Notes: generated by a model not told the origin, from the sequence alone. A stretch of 64,000 nucleotides of DNA from Rhizophagus clarus (GCA_015698045.1 BLAL01000160.1:2108001-2172000), one strand, 5' to 3'. Shown: positions 34,301 to 47,085, counted from the stretch's first letter. A program made the numbers and translations.

Positions 34301-37291
34301 CGCGAACTTGGTTTACCAGTAATTGAATGGAAAACAAGATGGACTTTAAGAACACCAGAAGGTACTATATTAAATTACTATTTGGTTTTTATAATTTATT
34401 TGTTATTTATAATTTATTTGTTATTTATAATTGTAATTTTTTTTGTTTTTTTTTTTTTTTTAGAAAAATTTTTAATTGATTTGGGTATACAATCATATCC
34501 CAAACTTAAAAAAATTTTGGAATTGGCAGCTCATCCAGCTGATTCTGATATTCGTTACAAAGCTCTCAAATATTTTATGAATAATTTTGATAAAAAATAT
34601 TCAAAGAATTATTATGCGTCTGAAATAGGCATTGCATTTTTGCCTTGTTTAAATAATAATTATGCAAAACCTTTAGAATGCTATATTAATCCTGAATGTA
34701 CGGCAATGAATTTTAAAGTTATACGCCAAGATTTACGACATCAAGTAGGAAAATTCGGTGTTCGTCAGCATCCAAGTCGTGAAGAACTTTTAAACAAGTT
34801 ATTACAGAATCCGCCACAAGATGAGGATAATGCGGAAGAAATTTTTGAGTATTTGGCGTCACAAATAACAGTTTTTAATCGTTCTGATTGGAATAGACTT
34901 TCAAAATCAAACTTTATTCCGGCTCGAAATCAACGTGGTGAAGTTATCCTGACCAATTCATATAAATGTTTTTTTAAAGTTCAAGACGAGTACGTATTTT
35001 ATTATTCCCTAATTTTTTCATCGATTAATAAGGAAATCTTAATTAAAAAAAAAAATTATTTTTCTAGGTTGAAAAATTTCTTTTTACTAATCGATTATGG
35101 AGACAATGCTAATAAATTTCTACAAAGTTGTGGAGTTAAAAATGAGCCATCATCAATAGATTATGCTGAATTATTGATAAAATCATCACGTGCAGTGATG
35201 TATTCAATCGGTGTCGAAAAATATTTAAATATTTTAAGAACGATCGCTAGTGAATTTTCAAATAATTTTAGTATTATGAGTAAATTAGGTTTAGTTTCAG
35301 AAATGAGAAAAACGCCAATTTTAGTTGGCATAACAAAAGAAACTAGAGAAATCGATTCTGAAACGAAAGAAATCAACATATATCATTTAGAATCAGCTAA
35401 AAAAATTTATATATATGATGATAAAATATATCAAAGAGTTTTTAATCCATTGACAGCTCCAGAAGAAGACGGCTTAGAAATTTTATATAAGGTATATAAT
35501 AAATTCTAGTTATTATTATATTTGAAGCTTCATATACTAAATATTATTATTATTTTTTTTTTTTAATTCAAGGATTTAGGATGTAAATCGTTACGTGAAT
35601 CAGTAAAAGAAACTTCAACCCCAAGAGGCGCTGTTCGAATGACTGATAAGTCTCGAGAATTTCAAGAAAAAATTTTAGAAAGAGCAAGTTTACTTTATTA
35701 TAAGCAACCTAAAAGTAATATTAAGAGAAATGAAGAGTGGCTTAAAAACCTGAGAGTTAGAGAAGTTGATTATTTAAAAACAAGCTATAAATTAGGAAAT
35801 AATAAAAAGGTTGTTGATACCAAAACAAGTATTATTCAAGATAATGAAACGTGGACACTTTATATAACATCTAATTCAGCTCCATTTGATATTTCACGAC
35901 ATATAGTCATGAATATTTACAAAAATTATGAACACAGTAATATCTTTGTTGTTAGCACACTTTTAACCACACCATTAACGACTTTAAAAGATTCGGGATA
36001 TCCAGTTGATCGTATATTACAACAACATAATTTACAAGAAGCTTTTGCTGATCAAACTAAAACGAACCAAGAAAACGACAAATCTATTTCCAATGTAAAA
36101 CCTCCAATTGATAATAGTTCTAGCCCCTTACATCCTCAATTTAATCAACAAGGATTATATTCAAATGCTAATACATCAAATCCTAGTACATCAAATCCTA
36201 GTACATCAAATGCTAGTACATCAAATCCTAGTACATCAAATCCTAATAGTTATACGAATAAGAAACCAATTAATATAACGAACAAAAATCCCGTCACTAT
36301 AACAAGTAGGGAGTCAGTTAATATAACAAATAGGGAACCAGTCACGATAACGAATAAGGGACCGGTTACCATAACCAATAGAGAATCAGTTACTGTAGCG
36401 AATATAGAACTGGTTAATATAACAAATGAGCGGTCGATCAATATAACTAACGAGGATTCAGTCGATATAAAGAATAGGGAACCGATTCCTATAACTTCTG
36501 AATCTACTCGAACTCTACAAAATTTTATACAAGAAGCTATAAAAAATTTTTATTCTAATCCAAAAGGTAATATTAATAATCAAACTGATACAAAGGATAT
36601 CATAAAAGCTTATAATTTCAATAAGGGTAGCATTATTAATCATCAAGATAGCGTCAAAATTGTCCATGAAAGTCAAATGAATTATTGTAATATTGTACCA
36701 GGTATGTAATTATATGATATATTATTATTAATTAATTTGCCAATATTCACATATTTTTATTTTCAGAATTGCATTGTGTTGGTATCTTTCAAGGAGTCGA
36801 ACTTCATATTCCTGAAAGTTTGACTCAATTATCTCAAGAGCTCAATGATCCATTAAACCAATTTATTGATATGTTGAAAAGTCTTGTAGATGTTTTTGGA
36901 CTTGCACCAAAAGATATTCATGTATTTTATGATGGCATTTCAAACTCAATTGCATTTAATCATAATAGAGAATTATTTTTTAATTTAAAATTTTATTATG
37001 AATTACATGATGATGAATGTAAAAATAAACCTACAATTATTGCTATGACTTATTGGTTTATGATGTTTTGTCATGAATTAGCTCATAATTTTATTCAATA
37101 TCATAATTCTGAACATGAAGTAAGTATCATATTATTACTTATATGTATTTATATGAATAATAATAATTTTAAATAACTAATCTTTTTTTTTTATTCTATT
37201 TTTTTTTTTTCGATAGTACTACTTTTTATTATTTGCAGAAATTTATATGTCAGATTTTTTAAAAATGTTGAAAAATCGGGAAATTTTTTAA
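31329..37291 (+). CDS. GHKL-ATPase (sacsin/DUF3684-like) giant with HELAH metalloprotease-like end, 14 exons
   Basis: Exons: 31329-31426, 31505-31551, 31682-31839, 31914-31969, 32040-32169, 32248-32292, 32374-32898, 32973-34028, 34097-34361, 34464-34989, 35068-35491, 35573-36701, 36767-37119, 37217-37291. All joints are GT-AG and in phase, giving 1628 aa. The N-terminal 150 residues carry an Hsp90-type ATP fold: YRELMQNSDDAE (N box), NNGFPF (usual DNG, here NNG) and GAFGVGFYSLF (G2 loop). A long helical body follows that resembles fungal DUF3684 proteins. Then come low-complexity NPSTS repeats and ten octapeptides. The end has WFMMFCHELAHNFIQYHNSEHE, a zincin-like HExxH motif. Likely an ATP-driven chaperone-like or degradative protein; substrate unknown. 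Intron 9 is open in frame and could be retained. Confidence 0.85.
36177..36511 (+). repeat. Coding repeats: 15-bp NPSTS units, then ten 24-bp octapeptide units
   Basis: 36177-36245 has five 15-bp units encoding NPSTS or a variant. 36272-36511 has ten 24-bp units encoding octapeptides such as NITNREPV, TITNKGPV and TITNRESV. Alternate positions favour I, T and V, so a short beta-solenoid or extended linker is possible. The repeats lie between the ATPase body and the HELAH segment. Confidence 0.85.
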
Positions 37292-38621
37292 TAGAAATAG
37301 TAAAACGACAAATAAGATAACAAGAGGATAAATATAGGAGAGATGTTATACTGAGTTTCATATTTGTTTTTAGATTTTTTCATATATTTTATGTATTTTA
37401 TGTCATTTATTATATCATTATTATATATTATATATTATATATTTCTTTGATTTAAGATCTAATAAATATTAAATATTGATTTATTGTTATTTTCATACAA
37501 ATTTTTTATTATGAAAGACTGTTAAACTAGGGATCAAGTTACGTCATTTGGTCATTTGGTCAACTTTGCATTTTTTTAATTTTTTTGGTAAATCACAATG
37601 ACGAATCGATCTTAGTATACGGTATTTAAATGGGTTGTCACTTTTATTTGCACTGTACCGTGTAATAAGGAGAAAAGAATCCTATAAGGTTGGATTTTTC
37701 AATTTCATGTGATCTACATATATTATATATAAATAATGATTTTTCCGTTTCTAAAATATCCAAATAATATCTAGCGTTTGTAATATTGCTTTGTATTCCA
37801 ATTCAAAATATTTCTCTTTTTTTCAATTATATTACCACCTTTTCCTTTTTGTGTTTTTAATTTACGTCTTCATTCTCTTTGCATTAAATCCGATTTATGA
37901 CAAACATTTCTCGAGACTCCAATATTTCGCCCCAGGTTCTCATTGGATCCGATGTGGAATTAGCTCGGATTCTGTGCAATGACGGTAGAAGACATGGTTC
38001 CGAATAATTACAAATCAAAAAAATTCCAGATGTTGATCAATCGGGACCCGGTTCACAAATGGGAACTAGGAGCGAAAATTAATATAACCTATTTCGAGAA
38101 TAATCTGAAATTCTGAATTTATTATAACTTTTTTCCAACGTGATTAAAATTGCTAATCTGATTTTCCGTTATTGTTACGGATCATATGAATATAATACTT
38201 TACATTTAGGGGAATCTAATTAGATGACGTGATCGGAGAAGTTTATATCGAATATATCAGCAATGATCTCCGTAATTTACGTAATTTAAAATTTGTTGGT
38301 AATGGTAATCTTTCAGATTTTCATACCTTAATTATAATACTGAACTAATTCTTATTCTACAAATTAATTATGCAATATTTATTTTTATTATCAATTTTAA
38401 TATATGAAGTAGAATCACAACCCAACGAGGCGATCAGCCTATCTAAGCGCTATTATCCCAACCCATTTTGAGAAAGAGCGGCCTAAATCCCCGGGTATTC
38501 AAGCACTGTCATTCACGTGAGGCTTAGACATCCTTGTATATTTATTCATCCCTAGGGATTGATGTACTTATTATATTTATTTTTTATCGAAATTGTGATA
38601 TGAATTAATACGTTACACACG
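37292..38621. other. Intergenic region with an unassigned GC-richer block
   Basis: AT-rich apart from 37900-38060 and 38410-38530, which are GC-richer and look like pieces of repeat or transposon DNA (for example AACGAGGCGATCAGCC). On the minus strand the second block has a weak resemblance to tRNA promoter boxes. No gene was recognised. Confidence 0.4.
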
Positions 38622-38657
38622 CATGACACGCTGATCACCATAAAAATATATTAAGGT
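38622..38657 (+). promoter_or_regulatory. Shared promoter block of BTB-TLDc gene 1
   Basis: CATGACACGCTGATCACC is followed by an ATAAAAATATATTAAGGT TATA-like stretch and a T-rich run, about 60 bp before the ATG. The same block precedes the second paralogue, while the surrounding DNA is not alike. Confidence 0.55.
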
Positions 38658-38717
38658 CCATTTTTTTTTTTAATTTTCAAAAACCTTTTTTACTTTTTAA
38701 ACCTTTTTTTTTTACAA

Positions 38718-40219
38718 ATGTCTACAAAATTTTGTGTAGAGTTGTCCAATGATTATGAAAAACTTTTCGAAACTGAAATAGGATATGACGTTATTATTTA
38801 CGCAGGAGAAGAACCAAATATTAAAGAATTTCATACTCATTCAAATATTTTATGCATCAGGTCTGAATATTTTCGTTCTGCATTTTCTAATGAATGGGTA
38901 GAAAAACAAGATGGAAAATTTATTTTCAGGAAACCAAATGTTGCGCATCACTTATTTAATGTCATTCTCAGGTAACAAATAAAACGTATATTATAAAATT
39001 ATAAAATTTATTTAAAAATATCACATTAATAATTATTTTTTTTAGGTTTATTTATTGCGGAAAAGTTGAATTGAAAGATTTACAAGAATTAGATATTTTG
39101 AAATTATTGATAGCCGTAGATGAACTCAATATTCAACAATTAATTTCTCACATTCAAGATTATTTAATTAAGAATCAAACCGAATTTTTACGTCAAAATC
39201 TTACTGATGTTCTTGAAATTATTTATCAACATGAAACATTTACAGATTTATGGAATTTTTGTCTTGAAAAAATTTGTGATGACCCAAAAATTTTATTTGA
39301 TTCCGATAAATTCATTGATTTAAAAGCACCTTTGTTGGAATTATTACTAAAAAGAGATAATTTAAATATGAACGAAATCGATGTTTGGGAAAGTTTATTG
39401 AAATGGTGTTTTGCTCAAGAAAATATGGATAATGATCCAACAAAATGGAATAAGGATGAAATTACGAAAGTTGAGAGATTATTACATAATTTTATTCCAT
39501 TGATTAGATTTTATGATATCGAGCCTACAGATTTCTTTTACAAAGTTTATAATTATAAAGATATTTTACCACAAGATTTAATTCATGATCTTTTGGAATT
39601 TCATATAGTTCCTAATATTAAACCTAAAACTAGTATAGCACCATCAAGGAAGCTAAATTCACAATTTGATATTGATTCAACCCTAATTCAATCAAATCAT
39701 ATTCCTCTTTTTGCTTCATGGATTGACAAAGAAGATTCTTCATATTATAATAATAAAAATATTCCTTACGATTTTAAATTATTATATCATTCAGGTCGGG
39801 ATGGATTTAGTGCTGAATCATTTCATAAAAATTGTAATAATAAAGGAGCCACTATTTGGATAGCAAAAATTCAAGGTTCAACACAATTAATTGGAGGATA
39901 TAATCCACTTGATTGGAATGGAAATGATGTTTGGAAAACCACTCCTGATAGTTTTTTATTTAATTTTACTGATGTAAAAGATCTTTCCACCGCGAAATTA
40001 GGTTATGTTAATGATCCACATAGTGCTATTTATTGTGTTGATTATCAAGGTCCACAAATGGGTGTTTTGTTGTGCCACGGTAATAATAAATGGGTAAATT
40101 ATGATGATAATGCCACTTGCTATCCTGATATAGGTATTCCGAATGCTTCAAATATTCCTGATTTTAAAGTGGAAAATTATGAAGTGTTCCAAGTGATAAA
40201 AAATAAAAATAAAAAATAA
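38718..40219 (+). CDS. BTB-BACK-TLDc protein, gene 1 of tandem pair
   Basis: Exons 38718-38971 and 39046-40219 (74-bp intron) give 475 aa. The BTB/POZ domain spans about residues 1-100 (YDVIIYAGE, HSNILCIRSEYFRSAFS, then FIYCGKVEL across the splice). A BACK-like helical region follows to about residue 210, and a TLDc domain lies at about 220-470 with FKLLYHSGRDGFSAESFH, TIWIAKIQGSTQLIGGYNP and DSFLFNF. BTB-BACK proteins usually act as Cullin-3 adaptors; TLDc domains can bind V-ATPase or act in oxidative-stress responses. Ubiquitin ligase adaptor is the likely role, with unknown target. The donor AG|GTAACA and acceptor TTTAG are conserved with the neighbour. Confidence 0.92.
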
Positions 40220-41095
40220 AAATTATTTATAGTTTATACTTCATACGTTCAGTTTAATTAAACTTGATAATTAATTACTATTATGCAAATAAATTATTTA
40301 AAAAATTATTTAAAAATATAAATTTTATTTTTTAATATTTTGTAATGAGTTTCGTTGAGCGATAAATTCCATAAAAAGGAGGAAGACCCGTCTTCAGGAA
40401 AGGGTATCCATATAAGAAAAATGAAAGAAGGAAAGGCTGAGGAAGTTTACTTTTGAAGATTTCGACGATGAAAGAGAAGCCGCCTTATATTTCACAAAAA
40501 GATTGAGAGAAAGAATGAATTATTACCGGGCACGACGTATTTAGTATGAAATGTTAGTTACGGGCCTTAATAATTTAATATCAAAGGGAAAAGAAATAGT
40601 AGGGCCTTTTTTTAGATAGGATTGAGGTTCGGTGACTTCTTTGTAAATTCATATTTGAATCCCCATCGCTCAGCTAGTCTAGTAGGTAATAAAATAGTAG
40701 TTTTACTATTTTAGGTTTAGTTGTGCTAATGTGCATTTTCTTATGTTTATGTCGTGTTAGTTACGTAATAAAGTTCTCACGATTTAATAAAAAAAAATGT
40801 ATTTTGTCATAAGAAACTTATTATAAAATTTATTAAATTTGGCAAAATTTAAATTTAAATTTTCTAAATAAATAATTTGAATATAAAATAAGTTTAAATC
40901 GAATAATAATATATTTAAATCCTATATTGTCACAACTTTTAATTAAGAAAGTGCTCGGAATTTCATTTATTAAATAACTAAATAAGTTAAGTCGATTATT
41001 ATTGTTTCATTTGAATAATAAGTGTTTCATGTTTAATATTTAATTTTGATAAAAGGGATAAAAAGTAAACCCGAAACCACCCAATCACGCACGCA
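40220..41095. other. Spacer between the two BTB-TLDc genes
   Basis: AT-rich DNA with a GC-richer block at about 40340-40790 that has no ORF. TAGTCTAGTAGG at about 40670 resembles a tRNA A box, but no tRNA fold or B box goes with it. Confidence 0.4.
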
Positions 41096-41128
41096 CATGA
41101 TACGCAGATCATCATAAATATATAAGGT
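41096..41128 (+). promoter_or_regulatory. Shared promoter block of BTB-TLDc gene 2
   Basis: CATGATACGCAGATCATC is followed by an ATAAATATATAAGGT TATA-like stretch, the counterpart of the block before gene 1. A T-rich run and the ATG follow within about 70 bp. Confidence 0.55.
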
Positions 41129-41194
41129 TAATTTTTTCACTTCCAATCATGTGACAAATTTTTTTTTTCTCTTTCGAACGTACGACTTTTTAAA

Positions 41195-42698
41195 ATGTCT
41201 TCAAAATTTTGGGTAGAGTTATCCAATGATTATGAAAAACTTTTCGATACAGAAATAGGATATGATGTTATTATCTATTCAGGAGAAGGACCAAACATTA
41301 AAGAAATTCATGCTCATTCAAATGTTTTATGCATTAGGTCTAGATATTTTCGTACAGCATTTTCTAATAAATGGGCAGAAAAACAAGATGGAAAATTTAT
41401 TTTAAATAAACCAAATATTTTGCCTCATTTATTTAAAATTATTCTCAGGTAACAAATAATCTCATGTTATTGAACTTTTCATAATTATTTAAATTATTTA
41501 AAAAAAAAAAAATATCAAAATTTAATAAATATCAAACATTATATTTTTAAGGTTTATTTATTGTGGAAAAATTGATTTGAAAAATTTACAAGGACCGGAC
41601 GTATTAAAATTATTGATAGCTGTGGATGAACTTAATATCAATCCATTAATCTCTCATATTCAAGAATATTTAATTAAACATCAAACTGAATTTCTACATC
41701 AAAATCCAACTGGCGTTCTTGAAACTGTTTATCAACATGAATCATTTACAGACTTATGGAATTTTTATCTTAAAAAGATTTGTGAGGAACCTAAAATTTT
41801 ATTTAATTCTGATAAATTCATTGATTTAAAAGCATCTTTATTGGAAATATTATTAAAAAGGGATGATTTAAATATGGACGAAATTAAAGTTTGGGAAAGT
41901 TTATTGAAGTGGTGTTTCGCTCAACAAAATGTGGATAATGATCCAAAAAATTGGAATAAGGATGAAATTGCTAAAATTAAGAGATTATTACATAGGTTTA
42001 TTCCATTTATTAGATTTTATGATATCGAACCTACAGATTTCTTTTATAAAGTTTATAATTATAAAGATGTCTTACCACAAGATTTAATTCATGATCTATT
42101 AGAATTTCATGTAGTTCCTAATGTGAAACCTAAAACTAGTATAACATCATCAAGGAGATTTAATATAAAATTTAAAATTGACTCAACTTTAGTTCAATCG
42201 ATTCATATTCCTCTTTTCGCTTCATGGATTGATAAAAAAGATTCTTTACATTTCAATAATAAGAATATTTCTTATAATTTTAAATTATTATATCGTTCAA
42301 ATAGGGATGGATTTGATGCTGCAACATTTCATAAAAAATGTAATAATAAAGGAGCTACAATTTGGGTAGCAAAAATTCAAGGTTCAACACAATTAATTGG
42401 AGGATATAATCCACTTGATTGGAATGGGATGGGTCGGAAAACTACTCCTGATAGTTTTTTATTCAATTTTATGGATGGAAAGAATATTTCTACTGGAAAA
42501 TTAGGTTATGTTAAAGATCCTAATAATGCTATTTCTTGTTATAATAGTCAAGGTCCACAAATGGGTTATTTATACAGTAATGGCAATAGTGAATGGACTA
42601 ATGAAGATTATAATGCTATTCTTTATCCTGATATAGGTATTCCAACTTCTAAATTTGTAGTAGATAATTATGAAGTATTTCAAGTAATCAAAAAATAG
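41195..42698 (+). CDS. BTB-BACK-TLDc protein, gene 2 of tandem pair
   Basis: Exons 41195-41448 and 41552-42698 (103-bp intron) give 466 aa. It has the same domain order and intron position as the upstream copy. In exon 1, 66 of 85 residues are identical. The TLDc part keeps FKLLYRSNRDGFDAATFH, TIWVAKIQGSTQLIGGYNP and the C-terminal YEVFQVIKK. Small indels shorten the TLDc domain (WNGMGRK where gene 1 has WNGNDVWK). Both copies are intact, so this is a local duplication with both members kept. BTB changes such as C to W at residue 6 and E to R before YFR could alter partner choice. Function as for gene 1. Confidence 0.92.
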
Positions 42699-43856
42699 AG
42701 AAATATATTATTATTATATTTGTAAAACATTTAGATTAAAACTTGTTACTTATTATTAGTTATATAATAAATTATTAATAATTTAATTTTATCTTTTGAT
42801 ATTTCAAATTTATTGAGTGATTTTTTTTTGTATAAAAAGATCTGAGACGTGTTTATTGTAAATGTAATAAATAAGGATATTGTTAAAGCAATTGAATATG
42901 ATATAAAGGTTATGATTAAACATGTAATTTTAAATTGCCAAATAATTTCACGTAATATTTGCATGATGCAAATGTATAAATAATTGTTCGTGTAATCATA
43001 CTACTGTATTACAGATATACTGCAAATGTAAAATTATTTATAATAAAAAAGTTCTAAAATTAATTTTATTTTTGCTTTAAATTCAATAGATATACTGTAT
43101 AAGTTAATTTAATTAAATAAAAAATTTAAATATACATTACTTATTGCTGACTTTCTTATTTGTTACCAAATATCAGTTTCATTTATGTATTCATTATGAC
43201 AAACAACTTAATATACTTAGATGAATTTTCCACATAATGATTATTACATGTAAGTAATGTAATGTTACCTATGAAAGAGATGATAGATTATTAATTAAAT
43301 TGTTTAATCATACAATTATTGACTTTAGTCATTCAGGAATGGAATTCCTGATAATAGATGCATAAGGTTATTTCAAAATTTATACATTAAATAAATTATA
43401 TGCATAAATAATGCAAATCACTATCTTGTTACATACTGTGCAATAATAGATTTTATCTCATTTATGACGACATTTGCCATTCCTCATAACATATTGTCAG
43501 TGTTTTGGACAATATCCTTATTTTGAAACATTTTAACTATTTTACATGTCTAGCAGTGACGTGTAGATGGGAATTTTGCTGCCATAATTATAAATGGAAT
43601 TTTTTACTGAGAAATGTTGAACAACTGTCATTTATTTTAATTTGAAAAAAAAAAATACAAAAAATAAAGAATTATAATATACCCAGAAAAGGATAGTATA
43701 TTATCTTGTTAAATGCTTTTCGTTCATCTTCTGCTTTGATATATTTTCGCTGCTTTACTATAGAATGGTAGAAAATGATAGAGGTATATATTAGTGGACC
43801 TAGTATACAGGGACGCTCATTTAAGCCAATTAATATCAAAAAATGACTCATCATTC
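42699..43856. other. AT-rich spacer
   Basis: No gene was recognised. The minus-strand ORFs near 42746-42964 and 43672-43929 are low-complexity or run into the neighbouring MITE arm and are not credited. Confidence 0.5.
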
Positions 43857-44466
43857 GGGTCGCGTTTAACTCGCCAACAATCATCTCACCGACGGTCATT
43901 TTACTGACAAACATTTCATCGACAAACATTTCGCCGACAGGATCGTTTCACCGACAGGTCAACTCACCGACATTTATAAAAAAATTTTTTTTAAACGAAT
44001 AAAGAATTTTATTATTGTCCTAATACATAGCCACAAAATTTTTTTTTATTATGTATACACAATCATTTTCAAATAATATTGTGTACATATAAATTTTTTT
44101 TTATTTTCATCAACTGAAACAATATTCTTTTTTATTCTCATCAAAATCATTTTTTTTTAAAAAAAAAAAAAATGCGAAGTTATTCCCTCTATTCTAATAA
44201 ACCTAAAATAATGTTCATGGTGTTATCATGGTTAAGGATAAAAACAGAAATCATATGTAAGTAAAATACGTTAATGTTACTATTTGATTATACTATAGAA
44301 CAAAAATATATGATATTTAATATGAGTTTATAAAAAAAAGTTTAAAATGACCGTCGGTGAAACGTTTGTCGGTGAAATGGCCCTGTCGGTGAAACATTTG
44401 TCCGCGAAATGACTGTCGGTGAGATGATTGTCGGTGAAATGATTGTCGGTGAAATGAACCAGACCC
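43857..44466. mobile_element. 610-bp MITE with GGGTC termini and TCACCGACA subterminal repeats
   Basis: The left end GGGTCGCGTTTAACTCGCC is mirrored by the right end, whose reverse complement begins GGGTCTGGTTCATTTCACC. Each arm holds several copies of CACCGACAATCAT or CACCGACAAACAT-like motifs, inverted between arms, around an AT-rich middle. No ORF for a transposase. The TSD is not clear. Confidence 0.7.
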
Positions 44467-46457
44467 ATTATTTTCCTTTATATAATAGTAAATACATATG
44501 AGTGAATTGTTTCAAACATTTCTTGGCTAGTCTTAACATATTTTCTTACTTTATCTAAATCTAGATGAAGACAAAGACCTTAATGACGAAACTTGAACGA
44601 ATACCACGACTTCTACCTTACAAAATCATTTATATGAGGAATCTTGGAATCTAAATCAAATAACGGTTACACACCATCCTATTGTTTCAGTAATACAGAT
44701 TATTTTTTTTTAATCAAACAAGAATAATTTTAAAAGAACTTCCAATAAAAGGCAATTACTTTACTCTTAAACGCGGTCTTGTTTGGAAATCAAGTACGTC
44801 AAGTCATGCGCACCTCAATAACAATTTACGATTGGGAGTACCTTTAAATAGAATACAACGGTTTAAAGAAATTAAAATATTTAAAAATTAATTTTTATAA
44901 TAATATACCATTAAACAAAATGTGTAAAAAATAACAATAAATCGGTTTTTATGATAAAAAACTATTAAAAGAATATATAAAAAATAATAATAAATTGGTT
45001 TTTATGATAAGAAACCGTTAAAAAATGTGGATAAAAAAACAATTAAAAATAAATTAAAAACTGGGTTTATAAAAAAACATTAAAAAAAAAAGAAAAAGAT
45101 CAAGAAACGCGAAACAATAAAATAGAGGGGAGGGATAAAAAAAAAATATCAATGTAAACGTTAAAAAAATTAATCAGGCTAAATATTTCGATCAAACAAT
45201 TGACCCCTCAATTTAACCAAAAATGAATAATAATTATATAATTAATTGTTGCGAGTAGACATCTTGCATGCAGAAAGACAGTTCAATTGGTCTTCAATAA
45301 CGAATTAAAACAGATTTGCCGATCAGCCTATTAATATGGTTACAGTGGCGAGCAAAATTTTTTGGAAAATAGTCACACGACTTAAGTCACGTGTTGTGAC
45401 GACTTGAAATTTGCAGATCAAAATTACAAATACTTTATCAAAAGCTACGCATTTCCGAATAAATATTCTTTCTTTACACACCCCCTTTATATAAGGTTTT
45501 TCAAGAAAAAACAACTCAGAAATAAAAGTTTTTATTGAAAAAATTCAGCGAAAAGTAAATCTATACTTGTGGGTCAAAGACGTGCAGAATTTAAGTAAAA
45601 TTTACCTTCATTTGATCACTAGTCTCCAGATTTTATAAAACACATAGAAGATTACCTGACAATTATTGTATAAAAAAGGAAAGGTTAATAGTAAAAAAAC
45701 AGAGGTAGTTTGGTAAATCAATGCCAGAATAGAGTAGCAGAATTTCCAAAAAGGGAAATCGGATGTGGGCAAGTTTTATATTAACGTTAACGTTACATTT
45801 CGTTCATTCGAACAAACTTGAAATGAACTGGAAACTAACATAAACCCACGCCCACCCTCCTCCCACACGAATTAGCATGCTTATATATGATTTTTTCCTT
45901 TCTTTGAAAATGTGGGATATGAACAAAAAAAATGATCTTTGATAATCCTGATTATGAATCATTTTCTTGGGGCTGAGGGGAATTTATTATTTCTTTTACT
46001 TTTATAGTTAGCACCTTGACATTAATAAACAAGCTATGCTAAATACAATGACTGCATAACAAAATACATTTAGTTTACTTGTATTGCATTGTAAACATGT
46101 GATTTGTCTGCGCCTGGTTAGAAATTTGGATCGGATAACTTGATCGGCTGATCCTATATATTCATGGATGGATAATTGGATCAGACAATTTAATTGGAAG
46201 ATTCCGTCCATAATAACAATGTGAATCAGAACTTTCCTTTCAATGCATACAGTATAATTCACATTAAGTTCTGATGCAAAACAACGGGCTACCGCTAATT
46301 TATCTAATTAAAAAAATAACTATTACGGCCAGCTGATTTTGCGGTACTAGGTGATCTGTCACTGGCCAAATGTGTAAAAAATCCAATAAATTATTTTTTT
46401 CCTACATTCTTTTTGACGAATGCTTGATTATTAATAAAATTCTTTCACTTTTCCCTA
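44467..46457. other. AT-rich intergenic DNA
   Basis: No convincing ORF. 44880-45070 has three loose repeats of TTTTTATGATAAAAAACNNTTAAA-like DNA. A short stretch at 45780-45850 contains AACGTTAACGTT. Nothing else could be assigned. Confidence 0.45.
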
Positions 46458-47085
46458 ATTAGACTAGCGCAGGCTTGATTGATCGGATGGCACTGACAAG
46501 GCCTTTTTCTTGCTTTATTTTTTATTTATTATTAATCAAAAAAATTTTTTTTTTTGATTAGTTAGCAATGGATCAGATGTTGTTATTATCACAAATAATA
46601 GCAAAGCATTATTTGTTGACTAGTATTGTACTTTATTTTTGTCAAATATCTGATATATTAATTCTTTTTTTTTTCTTAGTTTAAATCAGCGCAGAATTAA
46701 TAGGCCGGATGGCACTGCTAAGTATTATTTATTGGACTTTGATTCCTATTATTTTGTCAAATAGTGTATTTATTTTTACCTTAACCTAAATAGGCACAAG
46801 TTTAACAAATCGGATGATGCCACCATAGACTAAGTAAGTATTATTTGTTGGGCTTTATTTCCCATTATTTTTGTCCAATATTTAATTATTAATCAAACTT
46901 CATTTTTTTTTACCTTAATTTAAATAGGCGTGAGTTTAATAGATTGGATGGTGCCACCATAGACTATCGGCAAGTATTGTTTGTTGGACTTTTGCTTCTT
47001 AATATTTTCATCAAATATTTAATTATTAATCAATTTTCTTTAAATAGGCGTGGGCTTAATAGATCTAGTATCATCACGTGTTATT
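46458..47085 (+). repeat. Degenerate tandem array, about 105-130-bp unit, five or six copies
   Basis: Units begin near 46458, 46676, 46780, 46913 and 47038, with a weak extra one near 46555. The core reads TTTAAATAGGCGTGAGTTT then AATAGATTGGATGGTGCCACC or a variant, followed by TTGTTGGACTTT and TTAATTATTAATCAA. Copies 3 and 4 are the best preserved. Non-coding. Confidence 0.7.

Noticed and set aside
38410..38530. Possible tRNA-derived SINE on the minus strand
   Set aside because: Only weak A- and B-box likeness and no target duplication or defined ends.
40660..40690. tRNA-like A box TAGTCTAGTAGG
   Set aside because: No cloverleaf, anticodon arm or B box at the right distance.
43672..43929. 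85-residue minus-strand ORF
   Set aside because: Its start lies in the TCACCGACA repeat arm; the rest has no coding character.
46458..47085. CRISPR-like array
   Set aside because: Units are 105-130 bp and diverge along their full length, with no constant repeat plus unique spacer pattern, and the context is eukaryotic.
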